DNA from: Sanderia malayensis | Lineage: Eukaryota; Cnidaria; Scyphozoa; Semaeostomeae; Pelagiidae | Reading direction: 5' to 3' | Assembly: GCA_013076295.1 (NCBI GenBank) | Contig: RQOL01000498.1 | Location: 124,001-188,000 of the forward strand | DNA: 64,000 bases | In this document: positions 32,093 to 43,852 of the stretch, in pieces | Numbering within the stretch: the stretch's first letter is position 1 | How the letters are laid out: each line of letters begins with the position of its first letter | Program-made: the position numbers and the translations under genes | Notes under the pieces: generated by a model | Seen by the model: the letters and a program-made list of their open reading frames with translations, nothing else | Databases searched by the model: none | What the model was told of the DNA's origin: nothing

Positions 32093-33471
32093 GTGTGCGT
32101 TGAAATTGTTCATTTTGAAATGGATCACTGTGATTTCGAATTGAAATTCAAGGTTGTGCGCAGTACGTATCTAATAACGTACAGTAGGGCAGATTTGACG
32201 AAGTTTCCCAGCAGGCAATCATTTGGAAAGTCTGTTGTGGAGGCTTTTACTCATAATGAATCTCGCGTGAGTGTGGCTCATTGGGTGTGTAGTCAAGAGA
32301 AACATCAGGATGGGGAAGAGCACTATCCTGTTGCAATAAAGTTGACAGGAAACAAGCGGTGGAAATCGGCTAAGATGTTCTTGTTAGATAGATTTGGGAT
32401 TTCAGTGCATTTCTCCAATCGTCATGACAATTATTACACTGCCTACTCGTACGCAGTGAAGTCAGACAATAATGCATTCCATAGCGAGAACCACCCAAAC
32501 TTATCACATTCCCCAAAGACAAAATCGGGCACGATAGCCAGGCGAAGGTCAAAGGCGGAGAATCAAGAGGGCAAGCTTGCTTCCAGCTCTACCAAATCCG
32601 TCTATGTAACTCAGAGAAAGCGCAGAATTTCCAATTTGGAAGTCTCAGATATTGTCCTGAAGAACAAAATCAGAAAAGGCGTGGCACTACTGGCTCTTGC
32701 CAACGAGCAAAAAGTAGAAGGCAAGACTGATTTGGCTGAGTGGGTGTTAAGTCGTCAAGCAAAAGCCAGGGCAGAGCTGATCTCTTCCACTTGGGGAATG
32801 CAAGAAGCCTCTACTAAGTTGTTGCGCCAGCAGACAAAAAGATTGGACGTGATTGCACAAGCTGTACAAAAAGAGTGCATCTCAGGCTGCAACGGAAATT
32901 GGCTAAATACTGCAAAGGAACTTCTGCGAAGCAACCACATTCACTCTTACATGCTTGCTGATGCTTTGAGGGCGTTATTAGAGAAAGGGCGGGGAAAGAA
33001 TAGAAACATTTTGATTATTGGGCCGGCAAATTGTGGCAAAACATTTATGTTAGAGCCTTTGAAATTGCTTTATGCAACATTTTCAAATCCTGCTACCATC
33101 TCGTATGTATAGATAGGAGTGGAAGAAGCAAAGATCATTCTGATGAATGACTTCAGATGGTCAAATGAATTGATCGTGTGGAAGGATCTGCTTCTTCTTT
33201 TGGAGGGACAAGCCGTGCATTTTCCTGCTCCAAAGTCGCAGTATGCACAGGACATTTATTTGGAGCAAGATACACCAGTATTTGCCACTAGCAAAGGTGC
33301 AATTGAATTTGTTGGGAAGTATAACTCAAGAGACTCCCGAGAAACAGAAATGATGCAAGCACAACGGAGGATTTTTTAGTTTACCCAACAGATAGCTATT
33401 CAAGATCAGAAGGAAATTATTGCTTGTGGACACTGTTTCTCTGAGCTAGTATTAATCGGCTCTGAAATGTG
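32093..33471 (+). pseudogene. Rep-type protein: HUH-like endonuclease plus SF3 helicase
   Basis: The likely start is ATG 32111 (MDHCDFE). Near 32165-32205 is TYLITYSRADLTKFP, like Rep motif 1. Near 32320 is EHYPVAIKL, which looks like an HUH motif whose second histidine is a proline here. Near 32432 is YYTAYSYAVK, fitting the Y..AY.Y..K nuclease motif 3. Near 33020 is IIGPANCGKT, a Walker A site. At 33110-33112 the frame has TAG. After it come AKIILMNDF (Walker B) and TPVFATSK (helicase motif C). A second TAG at 33377-33379 precedes a cysteine pair ending near 33471. So both domains are recognisable and the gene has two in-frame stops. Alternatives are a replitron-like transposon, an endogenous parvovirus- or CRESS-like Rep, or another Rep-helicase element family. 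Terminal structures were not found. Confidence 0.7.
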
Positions 33472-33892
33472 ATTAATGGACTGATGGACTATATGATTAG
33501 TAACAGATAGAAAAACTTGAAATTATGAATTCTTACTTTATCCCTCAAACTTGGCGCAGTGCTTCACTTTGATGGAGTAATTTAATTTTAATCATATGTT
33601 TGGCATCAATTTGGCATCTGAGCACAGAAAAAAATAGAAAAAAGTTATGATGTGACTTGTTCAAGCACAATTGTAAATTATCTATAAACACAAATGCCTA
33701 ACACACCTTTTTCAGCCCCATAATGTTCCCCACATAAAATGAGCCTCGTTTTCAATGTCTGTGACGTCACAAAAGCTAATTAGCATTAGTTACACCATTT
33801 TGAGCACCAGATTCGAACTCAGCGGGTTGAAATTGTACATAATATATAAAATCAGGCATGCCGGGCTGATATTCTTTAATTTCCACCAAAGA

Positions 33893-34156
33893 CAATCATT
33901 GACAGAACGTCTTGAGACAATGAAAAATTTTCATCACTTTTCAATGAGAAACGCAATTTCCTTCCAAAATACAGAGCCACCCCCTCCCCCCAAATCAATG
34001 TTGCTATTTTTGATGGACAGGTTTATCAGGGAGTGCTAAAAACACTTTCCAAACATCCTCAACATTGAATAGGGGGTGCGGGGGGTCGATTTTTCGGGAC
34101 ATGTGAGAAAATTCAGGGCATTCTTTTACTGTCTCACACCTTATGGCGAGGATTGT
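33893..34156 (+). repeat. 264-bp dispersed repeat, copy 2
   Basis: Same orientation as 25532-25795. The two copies bracket the LTR element, the Tc1-like gene and the Rep-type gene. Sequence on either side differs between copies. Confidence 0.9.
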
Positions 34157-35848
34157 GGGTTTCTTATAAAGAAAACGTGTAATACTGAAGGTATGCTAGT
34201 AAAGTATTATGTCCTGCTACTAAATCGTTGTTATTTTTTTAAAACGGATGTTTTAATCTCAATACCCCAAGTCCTCGAATCGCCCCCCTCGAATAAGCTC
34301 CATTGTTAATTTCAATTCTTATCAAACCTTTTAGGGTTTCCTTGTATTTGCAATGTCCTCCCATTGATTATTTCATACTTATATATCATGTATATATAGT
34401 ATAAAATATGGTATTGAAAATGACATTTTTATGTATCATATTTCAAGTAATTTTATAGCTAAGTCCCTAAGCTTATGGTAACACTTTTTATGCTATTACC
34501 AAGTAAGAATATGCTGCTAATTTTGTTTACACTGTAGCTGCTTTTATGCATTTTCATTTTCTGCTTCATTGTTTTATTACGTGTTATTTTACTTTGGATT
34601 TGAGTTTGTAGACAATGTGTTCAAATTGAGCATAAAAATTTATTGTTCAACTATTCAATTGTTTCTCACGCCAAGTTTTTATTCATGTTTGCCGTTGTAT
34701 CAGTCGCCAAATGTATTTGATTTATGCCCCTTTACTGGAAGCGGTTAGCGTTTTTGCTGCCTTCAGTGTATGAGCTGGCTGAAGATTCAATGGATGAAGA
34801 ATAGGTTACTGTAAAGCAAATGAGTACCTTGCAAAATTTGTGTAAAATTTACTTGCTTATTTCTGTTCGCTGGATGGCATGTCATGCATTTATCTGCGTG
34901 CATATTGTAATTAGTGGGTTATAGCCCATGTCAGCATATGGGTTATAAACAAAATTAAACCAACTGGTGGTTAAGCGTATTGAATGAAAATTAAAAGTAT
35001 TTTAATTACTGTTGTCGAAATTAATTTGGCTTGTTACTTAGCAGTAGAAGTAGATCGAAAATAGGAGTTTCATGCCATGGGCATATGATAAAATAACAAA
35101 CTGCATTTTGGGCGCAGCAAAATACCATAAATCATAATTTAGACCCTTGGGAGCTTTACTATTGAAAAATACTATTGTTGGAATATTTTCAAACAAGACG
35201 GAATTGAATAAAAGTTTTGTTTTCCCAGATGAGGCTTATTTACGTGGCGCGGGGTCGGGAATGGCAATTTTAAACTTATTGGTAACAAATTTCGGAAAGA
35301 GATTTCTCATTATGTACCCTTCAAAAGTTTAAGAAAGCTCCAAAATGCTTACTAACCATTATTGCCAACACAACACTGGATTTATTTATTTATCTCTACT
35401 TGTTTGTTGACTAAAATTTGCTTGAATGTTTGAAAATCCAATGTAAAAGTGAAATGTAAAAATCTTGTTTTTTGCACTGCGTGCATTTTTTGGAAGTGTT
35501 ACAGGGCATGTTTCAAACATTTTCCCAATAACCCAAACCCCCTTCGCCCGTATGGTTGACTTTGCTTCGCGGTCAATACACAAAGGCCCCGTTGTACTAA
35601 GTTCCTGAGGGCCCCAAGTATCTCCATTACGGCACTGATGGGACAAAGTTGATGCGCATTTTTTGCATTTCTATTGTAAGAAACCAACCTTGGGGTAAAT
35701 GCTAATTTTCCTAAATTTTTGCTACATTTTAGTACGAAAATGTTCTCAAACACATTTTAATAATTCAAATAGTAACGAGCCGCCTCTTTTATGAAAAGTG
35801 GTCTAAGTGTCACAGAGAATAATTTTCAATCCTATCCATATCATTGTC
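34157..35848. other. No recognised gene
   Basis: AT-rich sequence without an ORF of known family. A frame at 35147-35332 has no recognisable domain. No inverted repeat or RNA gene was seen. Confidence 0.4.
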
Positions 35849-38800
35849 CTAACTGATGTTGTCAGTGGCGAACATTATTGGGAAGTGTGTGACACCCCCC
35901 CCCCTCAATATTTCCTGACTCGGTCTGGAAATTTTGATATGCTTAACAAATATTGTCCCTGAGCATACTAAAAGGCCCCATCGTTTAGAACAATGCAATA
36001 CAAAAGAGATTGTTTGCATATCATTGTTCCATTGTTGCAGAAATTGGTCTTTCAAAACAAATTTAACTCTATTTACAATGCTACGTAATTGGGTATCTGT
36101 CGGTGACTCCCAAACATTGGACATGCCAAGAATGTTTTTCACGGATTTCATCCACCTTATGTTTTCATAATTAGATAACAAATTATTGTAAAGACTGAGG
36201 GAAATTTTGGTTTCCTTTCCTCTTAGCATTTTAACCCAAAAGCTAATCATCCTAATTTTTATTGTAATTGAAACAGGGTAACGTCCTAGCTCCCCATACG
36301 CCATATCTTTAGGAGTCGATTTTCGTAAGTTTAAGATTAATTTATAATACTGAATTTCTAACTCGTCTATCATATTTGTATTTTCTAAACCCCATACTTC
36401 TGCCCCATACGTTATTATAGGTAGAACCAGCGAATCGAATAGTTTTAATTGAAGATCAACAGGCATGGTAGTCATTCTCGCTTTTGAAACAATATATCTC
36501 ATCGCCTTATTAGCCTGTGTTTTCAATAACTTCATTGCATTTAAAAACCTCCCATTACTTTTAAAAGTAACCCCAAGATACTTGAACTCGTTTACTAAAG
36601 CTAAATCTTTTCCATTGACACAAAATTTAAATTTTTTGCTCCACCTGCCACTTCTGGAAAAAATCATAACCTTAGATTTCCCAATGTTAACTTTTAGTTT
36701 CCAACTGTTACTGTAATTTTCTAGATTGTTCAAAGAGTTTTGCAGTGATTCAGGTGATGTAGCGAAAAGAACAGTATCATCAGCATATAACAGACTGAAA
36801 AGTTGTAATGTAATACTGTCGAATTCTAGTAAAACGCCATCTGACGCTGATTGTTCTAAAGAAGCCTCCAAATCATTTAAGAAAATCGAGAAAATCGAGA
36901 AAAGCAGAGGTGAAAGGTTCTCCCCTTGTCTAACACCAGAATTACAGAAAAAGCTCTCACTATAATCATTATTCTTAGCTACCATGGACTTAATGCCTTT
37001 ATACATGTTCACAATTACGGAAAGACATTTTCCCTTGATACCATTATTAATCAATTTCATCCAAAGACCACTCCTCCAAACAGTGTCAAAAGCTTTCTCA
37101 TAATCAATGAAGGCGCAGTATAGTTTCTTTCCCTTGCTGAGGAAATATTCAGCAATAAGGTGAAGGTTCAATATATGATCAGTTGTAGAATAGCCATGTC
37201 GAAAACCAGCTTGATTTTCAAGTAGTAAACTATTAGTTTCTAAAAGGCTTGATAACCTTTTATTTAGAATCCCAGTAAACACTTTTCCAAGACAACTTAC
37301 CAGAGTAATGCCTCTATAGTTTCCTGGATCCTCCTTTGATCTTTGTTTTTATAAATGGGTTTTATTATACCTACAAGCCATGCCTCAGGAAAAATACCGA
37401 CATCAAATATCAAATTAAAGATTATAATCAATGTTGTAACTATTTTATCTGTACCATATTTTAGAAATTCATTTAAGACACCGTCTACGCCAGATGCTTT
37501 ATTATTTTTTAACTTTTTAACAACAGCTCTAATTTCATCTTCACTAATGGCCATGTTAAGTGTATTTTCCTCATCTTCTCCTGTTGTTGTTGACTGATTT
37601 AACTCTGTGTCGTTAATATGTTCATCACTTAAACCTTCATTCAGTTTTTTAAAATGCAAATATAGAGAATCCAATGATATTTTATCTGTTAGGCTTTCCT
37701 TTTTTCCCTTAATGATTCTCCAAAAATCCTGCGGATTTTTTGCACTGAGCTTTCTAAGTTTATCATTAAATTTGACATTGAAGTTTTTCTTAAATTTATT
37801 TAATGTTCTTTTATATTCTTTTTTAACATTATTCATCTTTTTGCGATTATTAGCATTTGGCTTTGACAAATAAGATCTCCTATGCCTTGTGAAACCATTT
37901 TTCTTGTTTCTACATTCTTTCCCAAACCAAGGTTTATCGTTTGGCCTAAAATTACCCCATTGCTTTACTGGGAAAGTATTTTTTGCACTACCTATAAGCA
38001 ATTCATTAAGACAGTTTATAGCATCATCAATTAGCTTTTTAGAATCCTTATCATCGATTTTAGAAGTATCTTGCTCCTTTATTGTTTTGTCAATTCCGTC
38101 AAGTTTTGTGGCATCAATATCATCATTAAATTTTAAAATAACACCTTCATTCCAATCCTTAACTATATGTTTTGATTTCAGACTATTACCAGGGTTACCT
38201 GTACTGGTATTGTTTTGCAGTTCACTTTCAGTATCTGGATTTTGTTCACAGTAATTTTTGAAAACTATTTCAAGTGAGTTATGGACATCTGAGAACAGAG
38301 GGTTAAAATCACAAATCTTAAATTCACGACATGCGCAAAGCACCTCGGCACTACCTATTGCATAATCAACTACTGAAATATCATGACAAGTTGTTTTCCC
38401 AACCCCTGCATCCTTGCCTACTCGTCCATTCATGATAAAAAGATCACAGTTTCTACAAAGATTGATTAGGTTATCCCCATGGCTATTCTTCATTTTATCC
38501 TGTGAGGCTCTGGCAAGAGGTATATTAGACTCAATCAATTTTCTAGTACTAACTCTAGTATTATCTGGTAAATCATTTGCCTCTATGCCTGTGTATTCCA
38601 AAACACTATCATCAAACTCAACAAAATCTGTTAAATCCTTTGTTCTTGCATTAAAATCTCCTGCAAGCAGAATATCAAATTTCTTATTCTTTAAGATGGC
38701 AATTTCTCGCTCTAAAATTTCAAACATTTCATCATCGTAATAATTAGAACCGATCGGTGGGATATATACAAAACCTATTGCAATTTTTTGTGCATTCCCA

Positions 38801-39120
38801 AATTGTTTTGTTTTCTCCTTCAACCACACTACCATGGCTGTACTCTTATGGAGCTCTATATTGTCACTTACAGTATCTCGTATTGCAACATAAATTCCAC
38901 CTGACCTTGTTCTCTTTTTGCATTTTCTGTTTGCCATGAAAGTGGTTTTAAAGCCTGTTAAATTAAACTGGTCAAAATCATCTGTTTTAGATTCACCAAA
39001 TGCTATAATATCATAGTTTGAAATTAACTCTTGGAATTCAGGGGTTTCAACCTTATTCCGTAACCCATTAACATTAACGAATAATATTTTAAAATTACAA
39101 ACAGCGTTACTGCCTATTAC
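35849..39120 (-). pseudogene. LINE ORF2: AP endonuclease and reverse transcriptase
   Basis: The endonuclease starts near 39075 with FVNVNGLRNKVETPEF and FGESKTDDFD, then GGIYVAIRD, GFVYIPP, LLAGDFNARTKD and DYAIGSAEVL: an AP-endonuclease-like domain. After a linker with W.RPNDKPWFGKECRNKK comes the RT start near 37380 (IKPIYKNKDQ). A one-base shift near 37320 leads to GNYRGITLVS. The RT shows ENQAGFRHGYSTTDHI, AFIDYEKAFDTVW, GVRQGENLSPLLF and the active site LLYADDTVLF. A later CxxW-less thumb and a DMAYGELGRYPVSI block follow. An in-frame 9-bp duplication (IFSIF) sits near 36890. Homology stops near 35960, so the 3' end looks truncated or diverged. The clade is not assigned; an APE-type LINE of the CR1/L2/RTE or L1/Tx1 groups. 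Confidence 0.85.
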
Positions 39121-39166
39121 ATTTTTAGAGTTTGAATTTTGCTCACCAAATCGTTCATGACATCAT

Positions 39167-40116
39167 TACTCGCTTTGACCTTCAAGAACCACCATTTTGT
39201 CATCAATGAAGAGCCTGTCTGCATTTAATCTTGCCTTTCTTCCATTCTGCTTGGCATCTTTGAAAAGTGGCCATAATTTTTTACCTTCGCTCTTGAACCT
39301 CTGGTGGGAATTGCTCTGCCACGCTTATGCTTGTTCCGGCAAGACGTTTGGCAGAATACTTAACTTTTTCCTTTACTTTAAAACTTGAAAACTTGGCAAT
39401 GATTGGCCTTGCTCTTCTTTTACCATCTCTTCCATGCCTCGGCCCACTCCGGTGTACTCTCTCAAATTTGACTTCCTCTTCTGCTACGCCAATTTTTCCG
39501 AAATTATCTCCTTGATTGCTTCCTCTGGGTTTTTCGAATCATCTTCGGGGACGTTATAAAAGACCAAATTATCCCGCATAGAGTGAGATTGAATGTCAAT
39601 AATTCTTTCCTCGAGCTTGCTAATCCTGCCCAAATCCACATCATTGAGTTTCGCCTCCAGCTGAGCGACTTTGGCTTTCAATTCTGAATTTTCAAATTTA
39701 ACTTGCTCGATCTCTTTTCTCGCCCCACGTAGTTCATGCCTTGTTTCTTTGATTGTGAATTCTATCTGATCAAGTTTGTCCAGTTTTAATAATCGACTTG
39801 AGAAACTTAAAAACATATCTTTAATTTCCTTGATTTCGTTAAATAGGGCTCCTTCCGTAGAACTGACATTTGGCCTAGGCCTAATCTTTACGCTTCCTTG
39901 TTGTCCTTCCACGTGCTGCCCCTGCACGCCGTCATCTTTATTAAAATTGTTGACAAAGTTTTCAAGAGACTTGACCTTAGGCTCGTTCTCGCGAAATCTT
40001 TTATTGCCTGGTGGCTTACTAGGAGTAATTGTGATTGTTGTACTTTTATGGGTGTTAGTTGCTGCAGCCATGTACGCCATGTTGAAAAATTGAAAACGAT
40101 ATCTTTTTCTGTTCAA
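39167..40116 (-). pseudogene. LINE ORF1: coiled-coil RNA-binding protein
   Basis: The frame from 40116, more likely from the ATG at 40080 (MAYMAAATNTHKS), has a basic N-terminus, then a long heptad region (LDKLDQIEFTIKETRHEL to QLEAKLNDVDLGRISKLEER) and MRDNLVFYNVPEDD, the start of an RRM-like fold of L1-type ORF1 proteins. A one-base shift near 39484 leads to VKFERVHRSGPRHGRDGKRR and RKKLWPLFKDAKQNGRKA, ending at TAA near 39167. ORF2 follows directly on the same strand. The family's ORF1 binds RNA and trimerises through the coiled coil. Confidence 0.75.
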
Positions 40117-40136
40117 AACGGACAGAAAAAGATATC
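40098..40136. repeat. 15-bp hairpin at the LINE ORF1 start
   Basis: GATATCTTTTTCTGT (40098-40112), nine bases, then its exact reverse complement (40122-40136). It lies at the extreme 5' end of ORF1 and creates its first few codons upstream of the likely ATG. Confidence 0.85.
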
Positions 40137-40240
40137 AGGAAAAGAAAATATTATAACGGAAAGCTAAAGAAAAATAGAAAGTTCAGGGGAAAATTTTTCC
40201 TTTTAGTCCAATGGATCATATATATATCAAAGGAGTAAAT

Positions 40241-40531
40241 TCAATAATTGTTAAGTAGCATTTTCTTATAAAGTTTTGTAAAGAATTTCTTATGACGAGA
40301 TTTTCGAATATCTTCGGGAATACTGTTCCAAATTTTGATTCCTGTATAAGTAATGCTGTGTTTTTTATAATTATTCCTTACAATTGGAGTACTGAATTTA
40401 CCAGATGTAGCCTGTCTGGTGTTAATATTATGTTGGTTTTTAGTTAGTTGAAACAGGTGGCAGTAAAGGCTGTTATAGTTTCCTTTAGAAATTTCAAACA
40501 TAAATTTTGCACATTCTAATTTATAGTTCAA
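40241..40531 (-). pseudogene. 3' end of another LINE reverse transcriptase
   Basis: About 95 codons with LYCHLFQLTKNQHNINTRQA, then YTGIKIWNSIPEDIRKSRHK and KKFFTKLYKKMLL. The NTR...G..IWN.IP....S...F...L pattern is the usual C-terminus of CR1/jockey-like LINE reverse transcriptases. It differs from the C-terminus of the LINE at 35849-39120, so it is a second element, truncated at its 5' side near 40531. Confidence 0.75.
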
Positions 40532-40539
40532 CTAATGCT

Positions 40540-41690
40540 CACACCCCCCCCTCGCCGACCCATGTAACTTGATGTGTGCCCTTGGGTGCTTCCTCAGTTG
40601 CATCCTCAACGAAAAGCCGAATCTGCTCAAATGCGTATGTTCAAAGCTGTTCCACCTCATTGTGCAGCGCTTTTATTATTCTATGTTTCAGTAGTTCTCA
40701 AAAATCAATGGTGCTTAAAATTAGTGTTTTAAAGTGCTTTCATTTCTTCTCGTGTAAGGGTTCGTTGCATGATAAAATATCTGCTATCTATGTTTGTCGA
40801 CAACTAAATCTAGCTTTTCTAAACTCCAGGTATACGTATAACGAAAACAATTCAAATGCAATACATTATTCAAAACTTTTGGAATAATTTGGTAAAGTTT
40901 TACTTGCCAGTGCCACTATGTTGTTTTTGTGTTGCTTTTGTTTTTGGTCTGTTGTTATTTTTATTTCACTAACCGGCTATGCAAGTCTCCGTCACACACT
41001 GCTTTGAAATTTTGGTTGCTCAATTCAAGATTTGTTGTGTCTTATGAATCATATGAATCATGAATATGAATCATAATTCCCAACAGAATCTCACTCCAAA
41101 TAAATTAATGAGGCAAACAATAAAGTTGTGTACCTCAGATACTCCCAAGTGTGTAATGTAATCTTTGCGGTGATGGAGGGAAAGGGGGGGACAGGCAGTT
41201 CGTGTTCATATTAGAACATCCCAACATTGCAAAACAATTTTTATTAGCTTCTATGGTTTAATGGAATCAAAATGTTATCATTGTTACAGTTTCACAGCAA
41301 AAGGGCTAAAATCAAAATCTCATTTAGAAAAAAATAGGAATTTATTAGAAAGGGAGCTTTACCAAAAAGCAGTAGCTAGGGAGGGGGGGCAAAAGAAAAG
41401 GTGGTGGCTGCCTGGCATAAACTCTGCCCAAAACATAGAACAGTTGACAAGCTTATCGGAAATTTAATTTCGTGCGGCATACAATTCAGTGCTGTGTTTT
41501 AAGATGACTTCCACTGCACCCCCAAGCTTAATAACGCTTTCACACTCATGCAAAGAGATGTCCAAATTGAAATATGTTTTTTTTTAAATTTAATATAACT
41601 TTAAGCAAACAAAAAAGTTCACAATGTCTTGCTTTGTTTCAAATACAAAAACAAAGTTAAAATAATAAATTCATAGCCTTTAGTTTTATA
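40540..41690. other. No recognised gene
   Basis: AT-rich sequence between the LINE fragment and the 3' end of the KDZ-type gene. A frame at 41261-41467 has no recognisable domain. The 3' terminus of the KDZ element should lie here but no inverted repeat could be identified. Confidence 0.4.
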
Positions 41691-43119
41691 ATTGATATTA
41701 AAAAGCATCATCGTCAATATCTACATCACTCCCCTCGCCTCCAAATTCGTCATCACTGCTCTCTAATTCAATTTCTTCTTGATATGCAGACTCTATTTCA
41801 TTTGCCATGTGGTCTTCAGAAAAAGGCAATTCTACTAGAATATCATTTCCTAACGCTCGTTTGAACCAAATCAAACCACACTCTATTTGCCTGCCACACC
41901 AAACTTTGCCCTGTTCTTTAATGCCAATTTTTCCCTTCACTATATCAGGTTTGCTGGAGGTTGTTTGGTAACGTTTCCAGAAGCAGTAACAGCAATGTGG
42001 TTAACCGCTATTGAAGTTGAGCTCACACAACAACAAAGATAAAAATAACGCACAAATAGCAAGCAACCTTCAATCAATGGCCCAAAATAAGACAGTAAAA
42101 ATAAACTCTTAAATTTAAAGCTTACCCCAAATTCCACGAACGTTTCATCAAAGGAAGACTGCTCTAGACATTCATGGTTATCAATGCCCTCTTTTGTTTC
42201 TACAATTGTAATGGGACAAGAAACTAAGCAGCTAATAGCACACTAGTCAGACGATTCGGAAAAAACCACATAAATCCGACCAAGCAATATGTTACTTTGT
42301 ATTGATAGACGTCGTTGCAATTCCAAAATGTCATCATTTAAACCGTTAGCACAATTTTTATAAAATAGGAGAAAACTGCGCATCTCTTCGATAATTAGGC
42401 TCCTTTCTTCTGAAAGACGATCAAGGCGTAGCTGCAGCTGAACGATCAGCCTTTTTGTAGACATCGATACTATAACACAAGGGTACAGGTTTAGCCACAT
42501 TTTAAAATATAGGTGTCAAGCATAACAACGGTAAGAGAACATATTATGAAAAGCTGTATCATGACAAAATGCCATACCTTGGTCATCACAATTCACATTT
42601 ACCCATGGAAACATGGCATACGATTCATTGCCATCAAGTTTCTTAAGAGCACATCCGTGAACCGGACCAATAGCCATAACAACATGGTTGTAGACTTCAA
42701 CGAAGTGCTTGAATTTTTCTCTCTCTGAAGATACATTCTTGCGTAAAAGATGCCTTCGTTTACTGGTGTCTAAAACGTAAAGCACAACCAAGTTTGATAA
42801 GTACATGAGATGTTACTGTCTGCTCCATAATCTCTGGTTCAATGGCCTTTACGCATCTATTCATAATAGAGAATAGAAGCAATGCCTGTAAGTAAAGAAA
42901 ACATGAGTTGACAAACCTCCCAATTTCTTGACCATATATGAGTAATACATTACAGCAAAGCTACTTGATTCCAGAGAATATTCCAGAGAAGCGAAGCAGA
43001 TGCAAGAATCGCTCTTTTGCAAGTCAACTTTTCTTGGGATTCCCTTGTACTTGACTTCCTCAGCATACGGTACTAAACAATTGCATACATTTCTTGGCAA
43101 ATCAACATTTGATGGCAGA

Positions 43120-43672
43120 AGCAAGGGTGAATTTCGTTTTCACCCAATCAACTGCTTTGTTTACAATTATTCTGAGCCAATCAGAATCCACTATTTTTGA
43201 TGAGTTTGTTTACATATTTCAAAGAAAAGGTGCTAGCTGTGGTCGGAAAGTACACTTGAGTTTTGCAGCCCCCAGGAAAATATACATTCAGAAAAATGAA
43301 ATAAAATAAAAGATTATCATTTTTCAATAAGTTTTCTTTGAAATTACCGCTGCTTTTTGTTAGATTCTATGACATCTTTGAACAATCACAATTTGAAATT
43401 CGACCTTCATCTGTCATGCTTAGGCCCATTTTACCGTCACCTTGGGAAGCTCACATTGAGTCAAATTCTATGCAGATTTTTGTTTTTAGCCAGATTTTAA
43501 AAGATTAATGTCCCTTCTACACATTAAAGTTTTGTTTTGCGTTGCCTCTCTCTCTCAAACTGCGAAAACCACAACGCTGCCACGTAGAGTTTCAGTTGAG
43601 CTGCCCAGGAGCGGGGCCAGACAGTGCGAATTCTCCTCTCCGCGGGGAGGGATTTAATCTCTTGTTCAATCC
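43120..43672 (+). repeat. Left terminal inverted repeat of the 9-bp-TSD element
   Basis: 553 bp, begins AGCAAGGGTGAATTTCG and ends CTTGTTCAATCC. Inverted copy at 47559-48118. Confidence 0.95.
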
Positions 43673-43852
43673 CCAGCATGGAAGGACAAAACAATGACAA
43701 CGGGGAGTTTCTGAGCAAAGCATAAGATAAGGATGGTTGTTACTATTTGAAAGCTGTCTTTTTTCACAATGATCTCCACAAACAACATCATTTAATACAA
43801 GGGCATCAATACTATAAGGAGTCATCAATACTATAAGGAGATTTAAGAAGAT

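Noticed and set aside
25532..34156. The 264-bp repeats as LTRs of a larger retrotransposon
   Set aside because: They lack TG...CA ends, a primer site or polypurine tract beside them, and a matching target duplication.
34157..35848. Possible gene at 35147-35332
   Set aside because: A 61-codon frame with no domain, splice context or homology that I can recognise.
36465..38939. Forward-strand frames of 60-120 codons opposite the LINE
   Set aside because: The reverse strand carries AP endonuclease and RT motifs in order; these forward frames have none.
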